Source: Whitmania pigra (Eukaryota; Annelida; Clitellata; Hirudinida; Haemopidae). Taken from it: a stretch of DNA of 64,000 nucleotides. Positions 1-14,348 of this stretch are shown piece after piece; position 1 is the stretch's first letter; each line of letters begins with the position of its first letter. The DNA lies in contig JAJTWR010000260.1 of NCBI GenBank assembly GCA_021613335.1, forward strand, positions 2,535,001 through 2,599,000, read 5' to 3'. A program made the position numbers and the translations under genes. The notes under the pieces are model-generated. The model ran no database searches and was not told the origin of the DNA. It saw only the letters and a program-made list of their open reading frames with translations.

Positions 1-1116
1 TTCTAATATATAATAGTAATAGTTAATAAAATAGTTGCTATAACAAATTAATAAATTAATAAATATAGCAATAAAAAATTAAATTTTCGAATTTTTTCAG
101 ATTTATTACATAGCTTTCGCAATATTTGATTGGTGGGCTTCCAATGCGAGACATTTTATCATTTAAGTAAAGAATAACATTTGAAATAATTATAATAAAT
201 TAAAGTATTAAAATAAAATGTTAATGTTAATTCGTATAAAATTATGGAATTACAACAATCTAGAAGTGGATTTTGTTTTTAATAAAATGTGGATTTTTGA
301 AAACGTTCACAGATCGATATAATTATCGTTTTTTATTGAATTTGAGAGCTAAATAAATTAGTGCTTACAATGTCTAGTGATACAATGATATTATCGAATA
401 TCCTGTTGTTAATTAGTCTTGTAAGTACAGCAGTTGTTAAAATGAATAACAACAATAGCAATAACAATAATAACATTAATAATAATAATAATAATGATGA
501 TGATAATAATAATAATATTATTATATTAATATATTTATAATCATAATACAATATAATAATTATTATAATTATAATATTATATTATTATTATAACAAAAGT
601 TATATAATAATTATATTATATTATATATAACATATTATTATTATAATTAATTATATTATTAAATTAATTATATTATTATTATTAATGACAATTATAATAA
701 ACTTTAAAAGATTATTAAGGGGTTGTGTCGTTTAGGTTGATTGAGAAGCAATTAATTTCTTCGTCCACTGAGATTTTACTTCAACTCCGAAGAACTTCTG
801 AGGATTAAAAGTCAATTTTTGTTCAAATCTTCCAAAGTTGAATTTCTTCCTGAACTCGAAACGTACGGAAATCTTTTTTAATTCGATAACAAAAGATTCA
901 CGTCGGAACATCACATGAATGTTATGTTAACATCTTATGTTCATCTCATCGTTGATCCTCCCAAATTTCTGATCTGACTCATTTATTTTACTATTTATTT
1001 AAAAAATATTTTTTTTAATTATTTAATAATGTGAGGAGTGATGAAGTAATTCCATATGCCGATTAAGTCAACAATAAAGGAATTAAACGATGATGCATTT
1101 AATACAGGTAATTTAA
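1..1116. other. AT-rich intergenic DNA
   Basis: I see no gene here. The stretch is very A+T rich, with TAA/ATT trinucleotide runs at about 440-700. It lies downstream of the 3' end of the minus-strand tetraspanin gene and may hold its 3' untranslated region. Confidence 0.6.
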
Positions 1117-3906
1117 TCAACTCCTCAATTCGTATTCGCGCCATCGTAATGTTCTCCACAACAAATCCATTTGAATTGCCTGCAAATGAATTTCAATCTG
1201 ACAACAAAATTGTATCATAAAGGAAAAGCTTTACGTCACACCTCAGTTACAATGAGTAAGATGATAAGGAACCTCGCAAAGCCATCAATTAACCTCATTG
1301 ACTTCCAAATAATTTCAAAACATCCCTTCAACAAAAGAGTGTTAATAAATAATGATTTAAATAAAAAATATATTAATGATAATAACATTAATAAAAAAAA
1401 TAATAATAACAACTACAACATTAACAACAATAATAACAATATTAATAATAATAACAATAATAATATTAATAATAATACCAATCTAAATACCATATAAAAC
1501 CACTGAACTCAACCACCTTTTGATGAACCTTCAACTTGTTCAACCTGCAATCCTCCAAGAGACTTCTGTCCATATCAACATCGAGATTCATTCTGCCAAA
1601 CACGCAGCAACTGAGCGGTGTCTTCGATGCCGGTGTCAACGGCCTCAAACCTTGTCTTTGGTAGGTTTCAAGGAGTTTGTAGTCATTTGGCCCTGACAGT
1701 CCACAGCACATCATCTGACAAATTACAATGTTAAATGATTACATCATTACAATGTCACATTAATGATGCAATATGTAACAATGATATTAATATCCATAAT
1801 AACAATATTAATGGATTGGTGATGTTACTTACGTCCATTTGAACGAGGGCCCAAGACCTTGCGAAATTGTCTCTTGGCAACAAAATAGTGTTATTCAAAT
1901 CGAACTTGATGTCTGTAAACATTTTTTAAAATAATACTAACTTATAATAACACTAATACTATTAATTAATAATATATGGTGTCTCGTCAAAATTGTATCG
2001 GGAATTGCAATTTTATGAATTTTATCATTTTAATATTGTTTTATATTAGGTAATGAAAAACTTTAAGTAAAACAAGTTTAGCGCAAATCAAAGCTGAATC
2101 ATTCCTTATTTATTTATTCATTTATTTGTAAAGACCGGGACTCTTTTTGAAAGCAATAAGAAAAAGATTAAATCTCAAACAGACCAAGACATTCTCGATA
2201 AGTTTAGTCAGTATGCACTGACAAATATAGATACATACAGATAATGCACACACAATCACATATAATAATAGCCATTAGTAAAAAGGTAAGCAATGATCTG
2301 GGTAAGTCAAATTTTCATGGTTAGTGAGTGGTGACGAGCTAAAAGATGGAATCACTTTAATTAGTTTGCCAAACGCTGAACATTTGAACATATGCTTACA
2401 TTTTTTATGAGTTTTATCTATTTCTTGGCAATGCTTTTTTACTGACAAAAGGGTAAAGCAGTTAAATCAACTGCTAATTTGTAGGGTGGCCACTGTGGAT
2501 GATCACCAACCGAAGATTGTAAAGTCCTTTCCAATTGCTTTGCTAGATTTCATTTGCGGACTTCATTCAGAACAAGAGTCCAACATAAGTATGGTGGTTT
2601 TATGGGGCCTTGGGAGAGAAGGAAGTAGGGCTACAGTGTGGAAAAGGTATTTAGTAAAGTAGCTGTTTAAACGAGCCTGACTGTGTACCATTTGGTCAAC
2701 ATCCTTTTCAAAGCCCTACCGACCATCTTAACATCCAAGTGGCGAATATTTCATCTTATCGAGATAACATTGTGCCAATGTTGTAATGAATTTGCTTAAT
2801 TTTGCTTGGATGTAAAATCGGGCAAATAGTAATGCAAAATAAATTAATTATTAATTTGCTCCAATTGCAGAATATTTGAACCTTCAGAAGAAAAGTCTTT
2901 GATAAGAGAGGATTCTCTAACAAACATTGGTACAATCTTAAAAATTAATAAAAATAAAAATAAGGTTATTAAGAGTATGTTTATTAATTTTTAATTATTA
3001 ATTATTAATTTTAATAGTCTTTAAATTAATTACAATAAGTGCTCATCTTAACAAAACATGGATAAAAGATAATGTTTAAATGAACCTAGAATTAAATCTT
3101 ATATAAAATGCATTATAAACTTTTAACTTTCTCGCGAGAGTTCAAAGAGGCGATTTTCAGAATAACGGAGCCAATTAGGAGCAACATGTCCTGCAATTAT
3201 GCTTTCGTGACGGTTATTTGGCATTTTAACATAATAAAATTTTATATAATTATATTACATAATATGCACCATTATGATGCATTATTAGATGACATGGGAT
3301 AGCACATGTCGTACATTATTATGTGGTGCGGCTTCTCTGTTACGAACTGCGACACATCACGATACTATATGATACAATATGATAAGACATGATAACCATG
3401 TCTTTTTAGTATTTTAGAATAACAGTATTTTATTTTAATCGAACAATTAAACAAGTGAAAATTACAGTAAATATAATAAATTGTAATCAAACCACGTAAA
3501 TGCACCCAATAACTTCTTTGTGGATTATAACAACATGGGTGGTATTAAGGAAGGTGTTAAATGAAGCCAGAACAATGAATAAGACCCCAACATCACCCAT
3601 CACTACGATGAAGATGTTTACATCCGATGGCTGAATGAGATGCCGTGATAGCTTCATCGATACTCCGATAACCAACAGAGCTATGGAACCCATCTTGATA
3701 GATTTGCAGTTGAAAATATGTGGCAAATTAGTTTTAAAAAGCTATATTCAATTCTTGTTAGAAATACTGATGTATTGAATTTAAAATATTGTGTTATTCT
3801 ACTACATTACGAGGCCTATACATGAACTGCTCACCAAATTAAAAGCAAACGAAACTCTGGAGACGAAGATGGTGAAAGAAGGAAAGCTGTTGAAGTATCT
3901 GTCCAT
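1117..3906 (-). CDS. Tetraspanin A, eight exons, about 264 aa
   Basis: This is a four-pass membrane protein of the tetraspanin family, which organises membrane microdomains. Exons on the minus strand are 3906-3835, 3693-3514, 3190-3128, 2936-2882, 1912-1833, 1714-1517, 1325-1242 and 1179-1117. All have GT-AG borders (one donor, gtggtt after 1517, is weak) and phases 0,0,0,1,0,0,0, giving 795 nt in frame. Exon 1 begins with ATG and ends at a gtgagc donor in the middle of TM1. Exon 2 carries the rest of TM1, a short loop and TM2, and exon 3 TM3. The large extracellular loop has the diagnostic MMCCG and PLSCC motifs (exon 6) and GC at the start of exon 7, followed by TM4. The last exon (ending YELRS) is less typical of a tetraspanin tail. 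Paralogues with the same plan lie at 5.2-11.0 kb and 30.6-32.5 kb. Family assignment is firm; exact ends of exons 2 and 8 are inferred. Confidence 0.8.
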
Positions 3907-5247
3907 TCCGGTTGTTTAAGGTTGTGACGTCGATAAACAAATTCAACTCAACACTTTAATAATAACGCGTTTTTATCATTTTTAATTGGAACTTTTGAAA
4001 GTCAAAAATTGAACAAGGAATATTATTATCAAAATATTAATTCGTCTCCTCAGGGAATTTATTTCCTCGCAAAATATACGGATTTAGAGAAATACATCAG
4101 TTAATTGCAAGCAAAATTTTACAAATATTGCTTATTTAAATGCACCAAAAGCACGTGTTTCCTAAACCAATGTACATACCAGTGTTTCATACTTGCCATG
4201 TTATAAGACATTACTACCAAACAGGAGTGAATCGTATTATGTGAAACACAATCACCTCGTAATGTCATGTTTGCAACATAGCATTTTCATCGGTTTGATT
4301 GTTGAAAGACGATGTTGGTGCCGCGGACAGAAAGCTCAAGAATGAGCATCTGCCCGGGTCATATCAAGGGAGACACTCCTAAAAAGGCGACGGCTAGTAT
4401 TATAAGAGGCTTTAGTAATAATAAGAGGATGTAGTAATAATAAGAGGATCTAGTAATAATAAGAGGATCTAGTAATAATAAGAGGATGTAGTAATAATAA
4501 GAGGATGTAGTAATAATAAGAGGATGTAGTAATAATAAGAGGATTTACTAATAATAAGAGGATATGAGGGAAGGTAAAGCAGGCTCTTTTGAAAACCAAT
4601 TTGTCCGAAGGACGACAATTGTTGGAGGATGGTTGACAAAAAAGGGACAGGACAGTTAGAGAATGGATGTAAACTTAGCACCGGTGGGGCTCAAGAGAAC
4701 CTCAATAGACATTTGAAGGGTTGAAAGATTCTCATAAAACTTTATTTTATGACGTTTGCTCCAACAAATGGAAGTTGAGGCAAAATAATACAAATATATC
4801 ACATAATTAATTGTGTTTATTTCTAACATTATATAGTTGAATGTTAAAAAAACCTAAAATCATAAAATGACGACAAATATATAATACAAAATTGCATTAC
4901 AAGCAGTGTGTTCTTTCAAAACAATTTAAGATCTCACATAAGGTGGCGGATTTCAAGCACTAATTTCATTTTAGTAGGGTATATATTGAATATTGATGAA
5001 ATATGCACGAAAGGGGTTTAATACACATTGTTTAAGTTATCTTTATCAGAAATAAACATGTTTTCCGGTTCTGTTTTTGTCCAGTTTTCCACAAAATCAC
5101 TTTTCTGTTTTTTAACCTCTTCTTAGAAGTTTTGCATGGTTTAAAGGTTTTGCTATTTTTTAAAACAATTTATTTTTTGTGGTAATTTGTGTCTGCCCAT
5201 TTACGAATCGTAGCACATCAATTAATTTTTACAAAGTAATCTGCCAT
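3907..5247. other. Intergenic region between tetraspanins A and B
   Basis: This stretch separates the ATG of tetraspanin A from the stop codon of tetraspanin B. Apart from the 19 bp tandem array at about 4397-4563 I see no coding sequence or recognisable element. The promoter of tetraspanin A should lie just right of 3906, but I see no clear TATA box. Confidence 0.5.
4397..4563. repeat. 19 bp minisatellite
   Basis: About eight to nine imperfect tandem copies of a 19 bp unit, tagtaataataagaggatg, with the last bases varying between gatg, gatc and gatt. Confidence 0.85.
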
Positions 5248-8200
5248 TCACTCCAAGTGGGTATCGATTATCTTCCAAGCTGCGTACATCATCATAATCT
5301 GAAAAGCAAAGAAATTGCCAAATTGTTCAAAGAATCATTAGCACAATTTGACTCATACTTCTGTACATGCCAGCAACATAAGTAACAAGTATGCGAATTT
5401 GCTGTAGGGATTAAGAGATCTCCAAATTGGTGCAAAACATCCCTTGTTTTAAACAAAAATAATACATTTTAATAAAAGATTTTCAAATTCACTTATACAT
5501 ATTGAAAAAAATGAAGACCTTACATCTTGGTATATTTTGTCTTCATCAGTTGCACATTCATCGAATATTTGTTGGCCAACACTTTCAAAAACGTCAACTT
5601 CGAAGCTACAACAGCTGAGAGGAACTGATGAACCTGTTTTCCTGTTTTTCTTGAACTTCAATACTTTGTAATCGTTTGGTCCACTCAAACCGCAACATTT
5701 CATCTTTAAAAAAGTAAGGAAGCCAAAGATAAGCGATAAGTGCGGATGTTTGTTTGAGCTCTCGAGTTTAGACAATTAAAATTCGCTTTAAAGTCAATTT
5801 TTTCGAATTGTCTCTATTTGTTGCTCGTGTCCCCTGTCGTTAGTTTGTCTTTCGGTGAACAACTTACTTCATTGAGGAAAAAATAAAAGGGGAAAATGTA
5901 ACCTGCCTACCTGAACCGAAGATTTATTGTTTCTTCCGAAGAAGCAGGTTAGCTTACGAATCTGCATTCCACAGCAGTGCACAAGTGATTAAAGAGTGGT
6001 CATTTTATGGATGTTAATTCGAATATCGTGAAGTTTGTACGTAGTGGCCGAAGCCAAGTGGCTCGCATTCAAAGAAAAAAATTCATTCCAAAAAAAGAAA
6101 GCCAAAGACTCGCTGACAAATACAAGCTAAAACTGGAGAGATACCTGACTTGCCCAGCAACAACCATGCTCACTGAAACGTCAAATCCCACAATCATCTC
6201 TTGCCAAGGTACTCTTGAAGAAAGAATTTATCTGCTTTCTGTTCCAAGCCTTCACGACACATAATCATGGAGACCACTGACAGGCGCAGAAGTGAATGTT
6301 GGAGGATTACAAAAAACCAGAATAACTCCAACAGAAATTCCCTACACTCGATGTGAATGTCATAAAGAAAATTAGGAACAAACTTCAACACCGCAAACTG
6401 CTCTCCAACATGATAACACCAGACGTGAAGGCCATTTACAAAGCCACAACCAGTGGCGCAGAAATTGATTTGGAAAAATTAACAAACGTTTTTCCGATCT
6501 TGGATCAAACTTGGCAAAGAAAATCATCCCTTCATCCAAATCCTTCCATGAATTCCTACGAGCTCTGCCACTCCCACAATGTTTTTTTACCTGTTCAGTC
6601 AAATAGTTAAAGAATTAAAGACCTCCCATAGCTGTGGTCTTGATGATATTGACCCTTGCATTGCTGATGAATTCATCCCATTAATCTCCAACACTCTCAG
6701 CTTTCTGATCAATTGTTCATTGTCAACGGTAATTGAACCGGATGACTTAAAATTGGCCAAAGTGCATAAATCTAGTGATTTAAATAAGATCTGCAATTAT
6801 AGACCTATTTGAATTCTGCCATATATTCCTAAAGTTTTCCAAAAAGGGCGTATATCGTCGAGTTGAAATTTTCTTATTAATAACAAACGATTCGGATTTT
6901 GAAAGAATCACTCAACATATATGTCTCTGCTGTTACTTTATACCCAAATCGCCGACGCTCTCGAACGTGGTGAGTTCACCATTGGTGTGTTTCTTGATCT
7001 GTCAAATCTATTTGACATCGTAAATCATGAGGTACTATTGTCGAAACATTACTGTTACGGTTTGCGTGATTGTGCCTTGAAATGGTTTGCCAATTATTTG
7101 GCGGGTCGTAAACAATTGACAAAATTTAATAGTTCTAGAATTTTGTTTAGTGACGTAACTTGTGGTATTCCTCAAGGTTTTATTCTTGGTCCTTTATTCT
7201 TTGTATTTGTATTTGTATTTAGCCGATTTTTTGAGTGCCTTATGTATCCGAACAGGAATCTATCCCTATTTCATTTACTGTAATGTAGCTTGGGCATCTA
7301 ACTATTCCTCTAAATTTATCCCTTTATTCACTCTCCAAAAAAGAATAATCCATATTATGTTTTGTTTCTATGTGTTCATGCAAAGGACTTCATTATTTCA
7401 AATGGATTTCTTAATATTTATCAGATTAATAAATTTCAAACTTGCTTTTTTACATTTAATTATGACATAACTTTCTGCCTTTCGTTTTCCTGTAATAATA
7501 TGTTTTCCAAATCTTCAGATATCCACTCTTACAATCTTAGATCATCCAGTCATTTCAGATGTGAATTTTCCCGTACTATCTTCAAACAATTCTCCATATG
7601 TTGTAAAGGTCCACTCTTGTTCTCTTCTTTTCCATCATCCGTTATTTCTCTAAACAGTTCCTCACTAATTAAATCCCTTCTTTAAAAATGCATTCTCTCC
7701 AGTTGTTGAGAATTACATTTCCTCACCACTTTATCATTCATTTTATTATCCTTGGTTTTGTTGTCACAGCACTGCCCCGGTTGATCTAAATCTTTCATTG
7801 TCACGTGTTCGTTAGCTTTGATCGTATCTTCATTTTTCAATGTTGTCATCAATTTTCTCAGTTCGTTGGCAATTGAATTTTTGCAATCTCAGTTTATCAT
7901 TTATGTAAAGACCCTTTCATACTTCTCGCCGTAATTTGGTCACTTCGCAGCAGGTTATCCCCTAGACTTGAATGAAATTCCTTTGGCACCCTGAATTTGT
8001 GATTTTTTGGGTGTGATTTGTAGTTTTTTGTTTAGAATTTTGAATAAACGAATTTAGTTCAAACGAATATAAAAACATAGTTGGTCTTTTGAATTAAAAA
8101 AAAAACAACAAGGAACACTCAAACCAGGCGATTTCAGACCAATCACGGTTAGACCAATTATGGGCGGGTTATTCCACCATGTGCTGAGCAGAAGAATGCT

Positions 8201-10961
8201 CGCTCACTGGCCTCTTTCAAATCGCCAGAAAGCTTATGGGCACGGCGATGGACTCGCGGCAATAATCAGTAATGTTTTATTAACGTCCGTGGCATAGCTA
8301 GATGATTAGGACAGTGCTCCCGCAGCGGTGTTTGAATCCGCGCTGCCATCGTGAGAGGCGCAGCGTTAACCGTTAGGCCATGCGGGCGCACTGCGGCAAT
8401 AATCATTATATTTTATTTATTTATTTGATTATAGTCCCTGCATAACTGAGATGATTTGGACGCGGCAATAATCAGAAAATATGTGCCGATTATAAGAGTT
8501 AATCGAATGTCGGCAATGGTGACGCAATCCAAGACAAACGAGGATGAGTTTCTTCTTTATACGTTAAAAGATAATAGCGCAATTCTTTGCGAACACGGAA
8601 AGTTCGGAAAAGCAGAAGGACCCGCAGCCAAGAAACAACTGAAATATGAAACTGCGGCAATTTTGTATGATTCGGACGATAGGCTTCAGTAGTTTTTCCA
8701 AGTAGCCGGAATTAGCGAATGGATAGTGGGCGGTCAATCCAGGATGCCTCCGTAAGAGTACATAACAATTCATCAAAGTCAAGGCTGTCGTTCTCCCAAC
8801 TAAGCTCAGGTATCATACAGAGATGAACACTTATTGTGATACCGGGTGTGGTGCCTTCGAGTGCCTAGACCATATCTTCCAGGTTTGCCCAGGTATGGAT
8901 TCAGAGATAAGAAAGCTGCATAACAAACTTCCAATGAACTTGTCCTCCAATGAAAAAAGAAGCTGACCAAGAAAGGCCACATCGCCAAAATTGAGCTCAA
9001 ATTAATGTTGAAGGGAATCTCAGAATTCCAGACCTGGTGGCTTGGGAGTGGGATCAGTCAAAAGTTTGCGATGTCACCATTGTTTCTGATACAGCCCCGT
9101 TGGACAAAGAACATATCAACAAAGTCCAAAAATATGACGACAGGGACATTCATATTTGGATGACAAACAACCGTCCAATTGGGTTTCCCTCTCGGCAGGT
9201 TCTCGTGACTTCATTCGTTTGCAACTGGAGAGGAGTGATCTCTTCAAAATCGTACTCCTCTTGGCGCGGCATCGGCTTCTCCAGAAGCACGTTAATGAAC
9301 TTAACAGCAACAGATCTCTCTGGCATTTACCTCATGTGGAAGTAATACTATCGAAAAAATCAAACATAATAGCGGAAACGAGTTTTATTGTAGCGAGCAT
9401 TTATTGTGTATTGTACGAACTGATTTTTTTTTAAATGTCGATGGTGCTGTGGTTTGCGCGTTATGCCCCGGGGTTCTCTCAGACCCAGAAGGGAGACTTC
9501 AAATATTTGTTGCGGATTTTCATAACGTGTGTGATCGAGTTTAAACACTTGTTTAAAGAGAAAATAAAGGAAAATAAAAGGATTTTTATTCTGAAATTTT
9601 ATTGAAACGCAAAACCAAGTAGAAATTGGAAATCAAAAGGAAAAGGAACGCCCTGAGTGAAAAAGACTCCCATAGCGGACGCCCTATTGCCAATGATGAA
9701 AATTATAGCTGAGATTCAATAAGTTAAACATTAATTAGTAATATTGCCACTAACAATGGAGTTATTTCTTAAAAGTATAATGGTTTGAAAGGTTGATGAC
9801 ATTAACGGCAGAGCAGATCTTAGTTTATAATAATTTAAATAATTAATTAAGAATAATTAACACAGATATTTTTCACTATCAGTAATTGAGTATCGATGTT
9901 GTTGCAGTGCTGTTTGATTTGAGGTTGTTTAATTCATTCAATTCAATATTAGACAATAATGAAAAGATACTTAAAGATAAGTATTGAAAGTGTTACGAAA
10001 AACAAAACTAGAATTCTCCATTAAAACGAGTCAAGTATAATTTAAGATATAATGCAAATGAAATAGAAGTTAACTTGCTTAATTCACTTGGACAACACTC
10101 AACACAAGGTAATATTTTTATAAGTTCACATAAAATAAGTAAAATAAAATAAGGAACAATGACGTTCAATTTACCTTAATTTGTGTTAATGCCCAGCTAT
10201 TGGCGAATGTGTCTGACGGTAGAAGAATTTTGTTGTTGGGGTCGAGTTGCACGTCTTCAAGTGAAATAAATTCATTCAAGAAATGCACTCAGTAAATTCA
10301 CTCAAAAAATTCAATAAAGAAATTTTGTTAATAAATTCAATCAAGTAAACTCAACTTCAAGCACTAACCCAAGTTGTTAAAATCTGTGATGAAGAGAGAA
10401 TCTCTTTTGAAAACCCATGCCATCTTAAAAGCAAATTATTAAATGAATCCAACAAACGGAGATTATAAAAAAGACAAAAATAAACTTTACACTCCCGGGA
10501 TGTACGACAAAGACGATTTTGAAAATGGCCGACATTGCGATGATAATGATTTCCTACAAATGAAAAGAAATAACCAACAACTCCATTGTGATTAAAATCA
10601 AAGATGCTCACAAAATTCAGGATGACTCTCCTGGTGTCTCTGATGAGAAAGAGGGTTGCAGTACAAAGAAAGGTGCTGGCCAGAGATACTACGATGAGAA
10701 AAACTCCAATTTCTGCGCCCATATGACTTTCGATCGTCCTTTTCTGTGTATTACCTCTGAATATTTTTAAGGCTCCTCCAGTTAAAATCGTGGCTAGAGT
10801 TAATCCCTTGGAATAACCAAAAATTGGACTGATTGAGGTATTTTAGAAATGGTTTATAAATAACCGAGGTGCTGACATTGTTTAATTAAACTCACGATGT
10901 TCGTCAAGTAGGACACTTTGACGAGGGCAGAATTTCTTTCGACTAGGTTAACGCTTGACAT
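5248..10961 (-). CDS. Tetraspanin B, eight exons, about 257 aa, with a 4.5 kb intron
   Basis: This is the second tetraspanin. Exons on the minus strand are 10961-10896, 10806-10612, 10553-10491, 10423-10369, 10254-10175, 5703-5524, 5442-5359 and 5298-5248. They total 774 nt, with the same phases (0,0,0,1,0,0,0) and several exon lengths identical to tetraspanin A (63, 55, 80 and 84 nt). Exons 1-5 code the short N-terminus, TM1-TM3 and the start of the large loop. Exon 6 has MKCCGLSGPNDYK and PLSCC, exon 7 opens with GCF and holds TM4, and exon 8 ends the protein at a TGA. Only one copy of each exon type exists between 5.2 and 11.0 kb, so I join the two halves across intron 5. That intron (10174-5704) is filled with plus-strand LINE debris. 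The join is inference: splice phase and homology agree, but two gene fragments cannot be excluded without RNA data. Confidence 0.75.
5975..8070 (+). mobile_element. Degenerate non-LTR retrotransposon (Jockey/CR1-like reverse transcriptase)
   Basis: Reverse-transcriptase homology runs through several frames. At 6600-6830 are the first fingers motifs (SSGLDDI-type, then DDLKLAKV and NYRPI). At 6921-7200 are the palm region GVFLDLSNLFDIVNHE, where the usual LSKAFD has decayed, and PQGFILGPL. At 7270-7685 is the C-terminal domain (YCNVAWASNYSS, LQKRII, YNLRSSSHF). The segment that should carry the catalytic FADD motif is missing between about 7215 and 7265, and stops and frameshifts occur throughout, so this copy is dead. 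The ORF-like sequence at 6007-6264 may be upstream element sequence but I cannot assign it. The 3' untranslated part probably reaches about 8070. It sits antisense inside intron 5 of tetraspanin B. Confidence 0.8.
8269..8392 (-). mobile_element. tRNA-Glu-derived SINE, copy 1, with target-site duplication
   Basis: Read on the minus strand this begins gcgcccgcatggcctaacgg (A-box region) and contains the tRNA-Glu-like anticodon loop ctctcac and a B box ggattcaaac. It ends with a shared tail (tcctaatcatctagctatg, then ggacgttaataaaacatta). The 13 bp gcggcaataatca flanks it at 8256-8268 and 8393-8405. It interrupts the R2-like LINE. It is homologous end to end with the copy at 23.3 kb. Confidence 0.85.
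8406..8461 (-). mobile_element. 56 bp SINE/LINE tail insertion with target-site duplication
   Basis: This short insertion lies next to the SINE and is bounded by the second and third copies of gcggcaataatca (8393-8405 and 8462-8474). On the minus strand it reads gtccaaatcatctcagttat and ends in actataatcaaataaataaa. The same 50 bp unit, with its own duplication, lies at 25610-25660. It looks like a very short 5'-truncated retrotransposed tail. The LINE reading frame resumes directly after it. Confidence 0.75.
9346..10174. other. Remainder of tetraspanin B intron 5
   Basis: I see no coding sequence or recognisable element in this part of the intron beyond short AT-rich direct repeats around 10080-10345. 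Confidence 0.4.
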
Positions 10962-12599
<1,638 letters not shown>

Positions 12600-14309
12600 C
12601 TAAAACAGACCTGCATTCAGCTTGGAAGCTTCGGCACTGATGGCATGCCTCCTCTGCATGACGATGGGTCCAGGATTGGTGGTGTGGTGAGATCCGTGCA
12701 ACATGATGCCTTCCTTCTTCCAACCACCTGCTCCGCTACTCTTGGGTCTCACCGCTTCTACCGGCAGTACCCTTTGACGAGTCTTGGGGAGTTTGGCTCT
12801 GGCCTGCGTGTGAGAGTAAAACATTGCGAAGTTGCTTACGATGACTGGCACAGGAAGAGCAATCGTCAGGACACCGGTCAGAGCGCATATGGAACCTATG
12901 AACATTCCTACGTATGTTTTGGGGGTCATGTCTCCATACCCTACCGTCGTCATGGTTACTATGGCCCACCAGAGACCCACTGGTATGGACGTGAAATCGT
13001 TGTTGGGATTGGCTTGAATGCGCTCCGCGTAGAAGATGAGAGATGCGAAGATGACGATGCCGAGGATGAGGAAGAAGACGAGGAGAGTCAACTCGTGTGC
13101 ACTTGCTTTGAAAGTGTGGATGAGAATTTTCAGGCCTGGCGAATGTCTGGTGAGCTTGAAGAGCCTCATGATTCGTATAATGCTGAAGAACTCCAAGACA
13201 TCGTTGTCGTGGTTGACTTGGTTGAGGATACTGTCCAAGACGAAAGAGAGAGTGGCCACGATGTCAATGATGTTGACAGGCTTGCAGATGAAACCGAGCT
13301 TCTTCGGACTGAAGAGGAACCTGATCATGATCTCGAAAGCGAACCAAGCGTTACAAACACTTTCCATGTAAAAGAAGGCCTTGTGCGGCTTCGATGAAAT
13401 TATGTCGAGTCTCCAAGCGGTGGAGTTGTTGGCAGATTCTTGGAATGTTTCGTTACGAAATGAGGACACTCTGAAGTCTGGATGAGTTTTGAGGCAGAAC
13501 GATAGAATGGAAACAACCACGAAGAATACCGACACGAAGGACAAAACCTGTCAGAATGAAGGATGCTCTTAAAAGGGAGGCATCCATTTTTATCTCAACG
13601 TTGCACCGAATCAGAAAAAAAAAACAGAAACAAAAAAAAACAAATCGATCTTAATTACTGTTCCTCGTGACTTTCCGCACAAGTACAAAAGCGTCTCCTC
13701 AAAATGTTTGGAAGTAACGAAATAAAAAGCATTCGTTTGAAATGAATTTAAATTGATTGCCATTCATAAGTATTGAAAACACTCATTTGTTTGACAATGG
13801 GAAGTGGGAAATGCTTTGGCAATAATTGTAGCAATTATGATTTAATATTTTCTCGGTTGAAACGTTGACAAATATTGACAGCGTAAGGTCATCATTCCTA
13901 CAAAAGCAGCTCATTTCAGTGCAGCAGCTTCACATGCAACAGGTGCAAAAATACCTGGATCATGTCTCGAGTAACAGCTCCATGGAAACCAGATTTTTAC
14001 AAATTTACCAGAATTTCTAATCATCAATTCTTCACCAAGACATTCCTCAGATCGCTAACAACGACTGACGTCCTCCTCCTTGTCACATCATCATTGAGGA
14101 ACTATCATTAATCGAAAGAAACGTTACCAAATTATAAACTTAATTAACATAATTAATTAATTATTCATTAAATTCTTACAAATCACAACATTTTTAGTCT
14201 AAAGGACTCAAACGTTGCATACCGCTTAGAAAATGTTCGCTAAGATGCAGGCAGCTGCTGCTCTACTGGTGGAGTGTTGTCATGATGATGATGATGGTGA
14301 TGGTGATGG

Positions 14310-14348
<39 letters not shown>

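Larger units (their letters stand above)
8104..9345 (+). mobile_element. Degenerate R2/R4-type LINE fragment with restriction-like endonuclease
   Basis: The reading starts with a reverse-transcriptase segment (GDFRPITVRPIMGGLFHHVL, then LSRRML and LPLSNRQ-like residues) at about 8115-8255. It resumes after two nested insertions at 8475 in the same frame. Downstream, at about 8830-8935, comes a Cys-Cys-His-Cys cluster (TYCDTGCGA, then CLDHIFQVC). At about 9010-9110 is a PD...D...K-type restriction-like endonuclease motif (IPDLVAWEW, CDVTIVSD, HINKVQKYD). This domain order is typical of site-specific R2/R4-clade LINEs. Stops and frameshifts show that it is inactive. It is a different family from the Jockey-like fragment to its left. 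Confidence 0.7.

Noticed and set aside
8290..8400. Candidate host exon within tetraspanin B intron
   Set aside because: The sequence is the reversed SINE with flanking duplications.
12645..13397. A 250-codon open frame on the plus strand
   Set aside because: It is the antisense shadow of Shaw exon 3, whose minus-strand translation is an unambiguous potassium channel.
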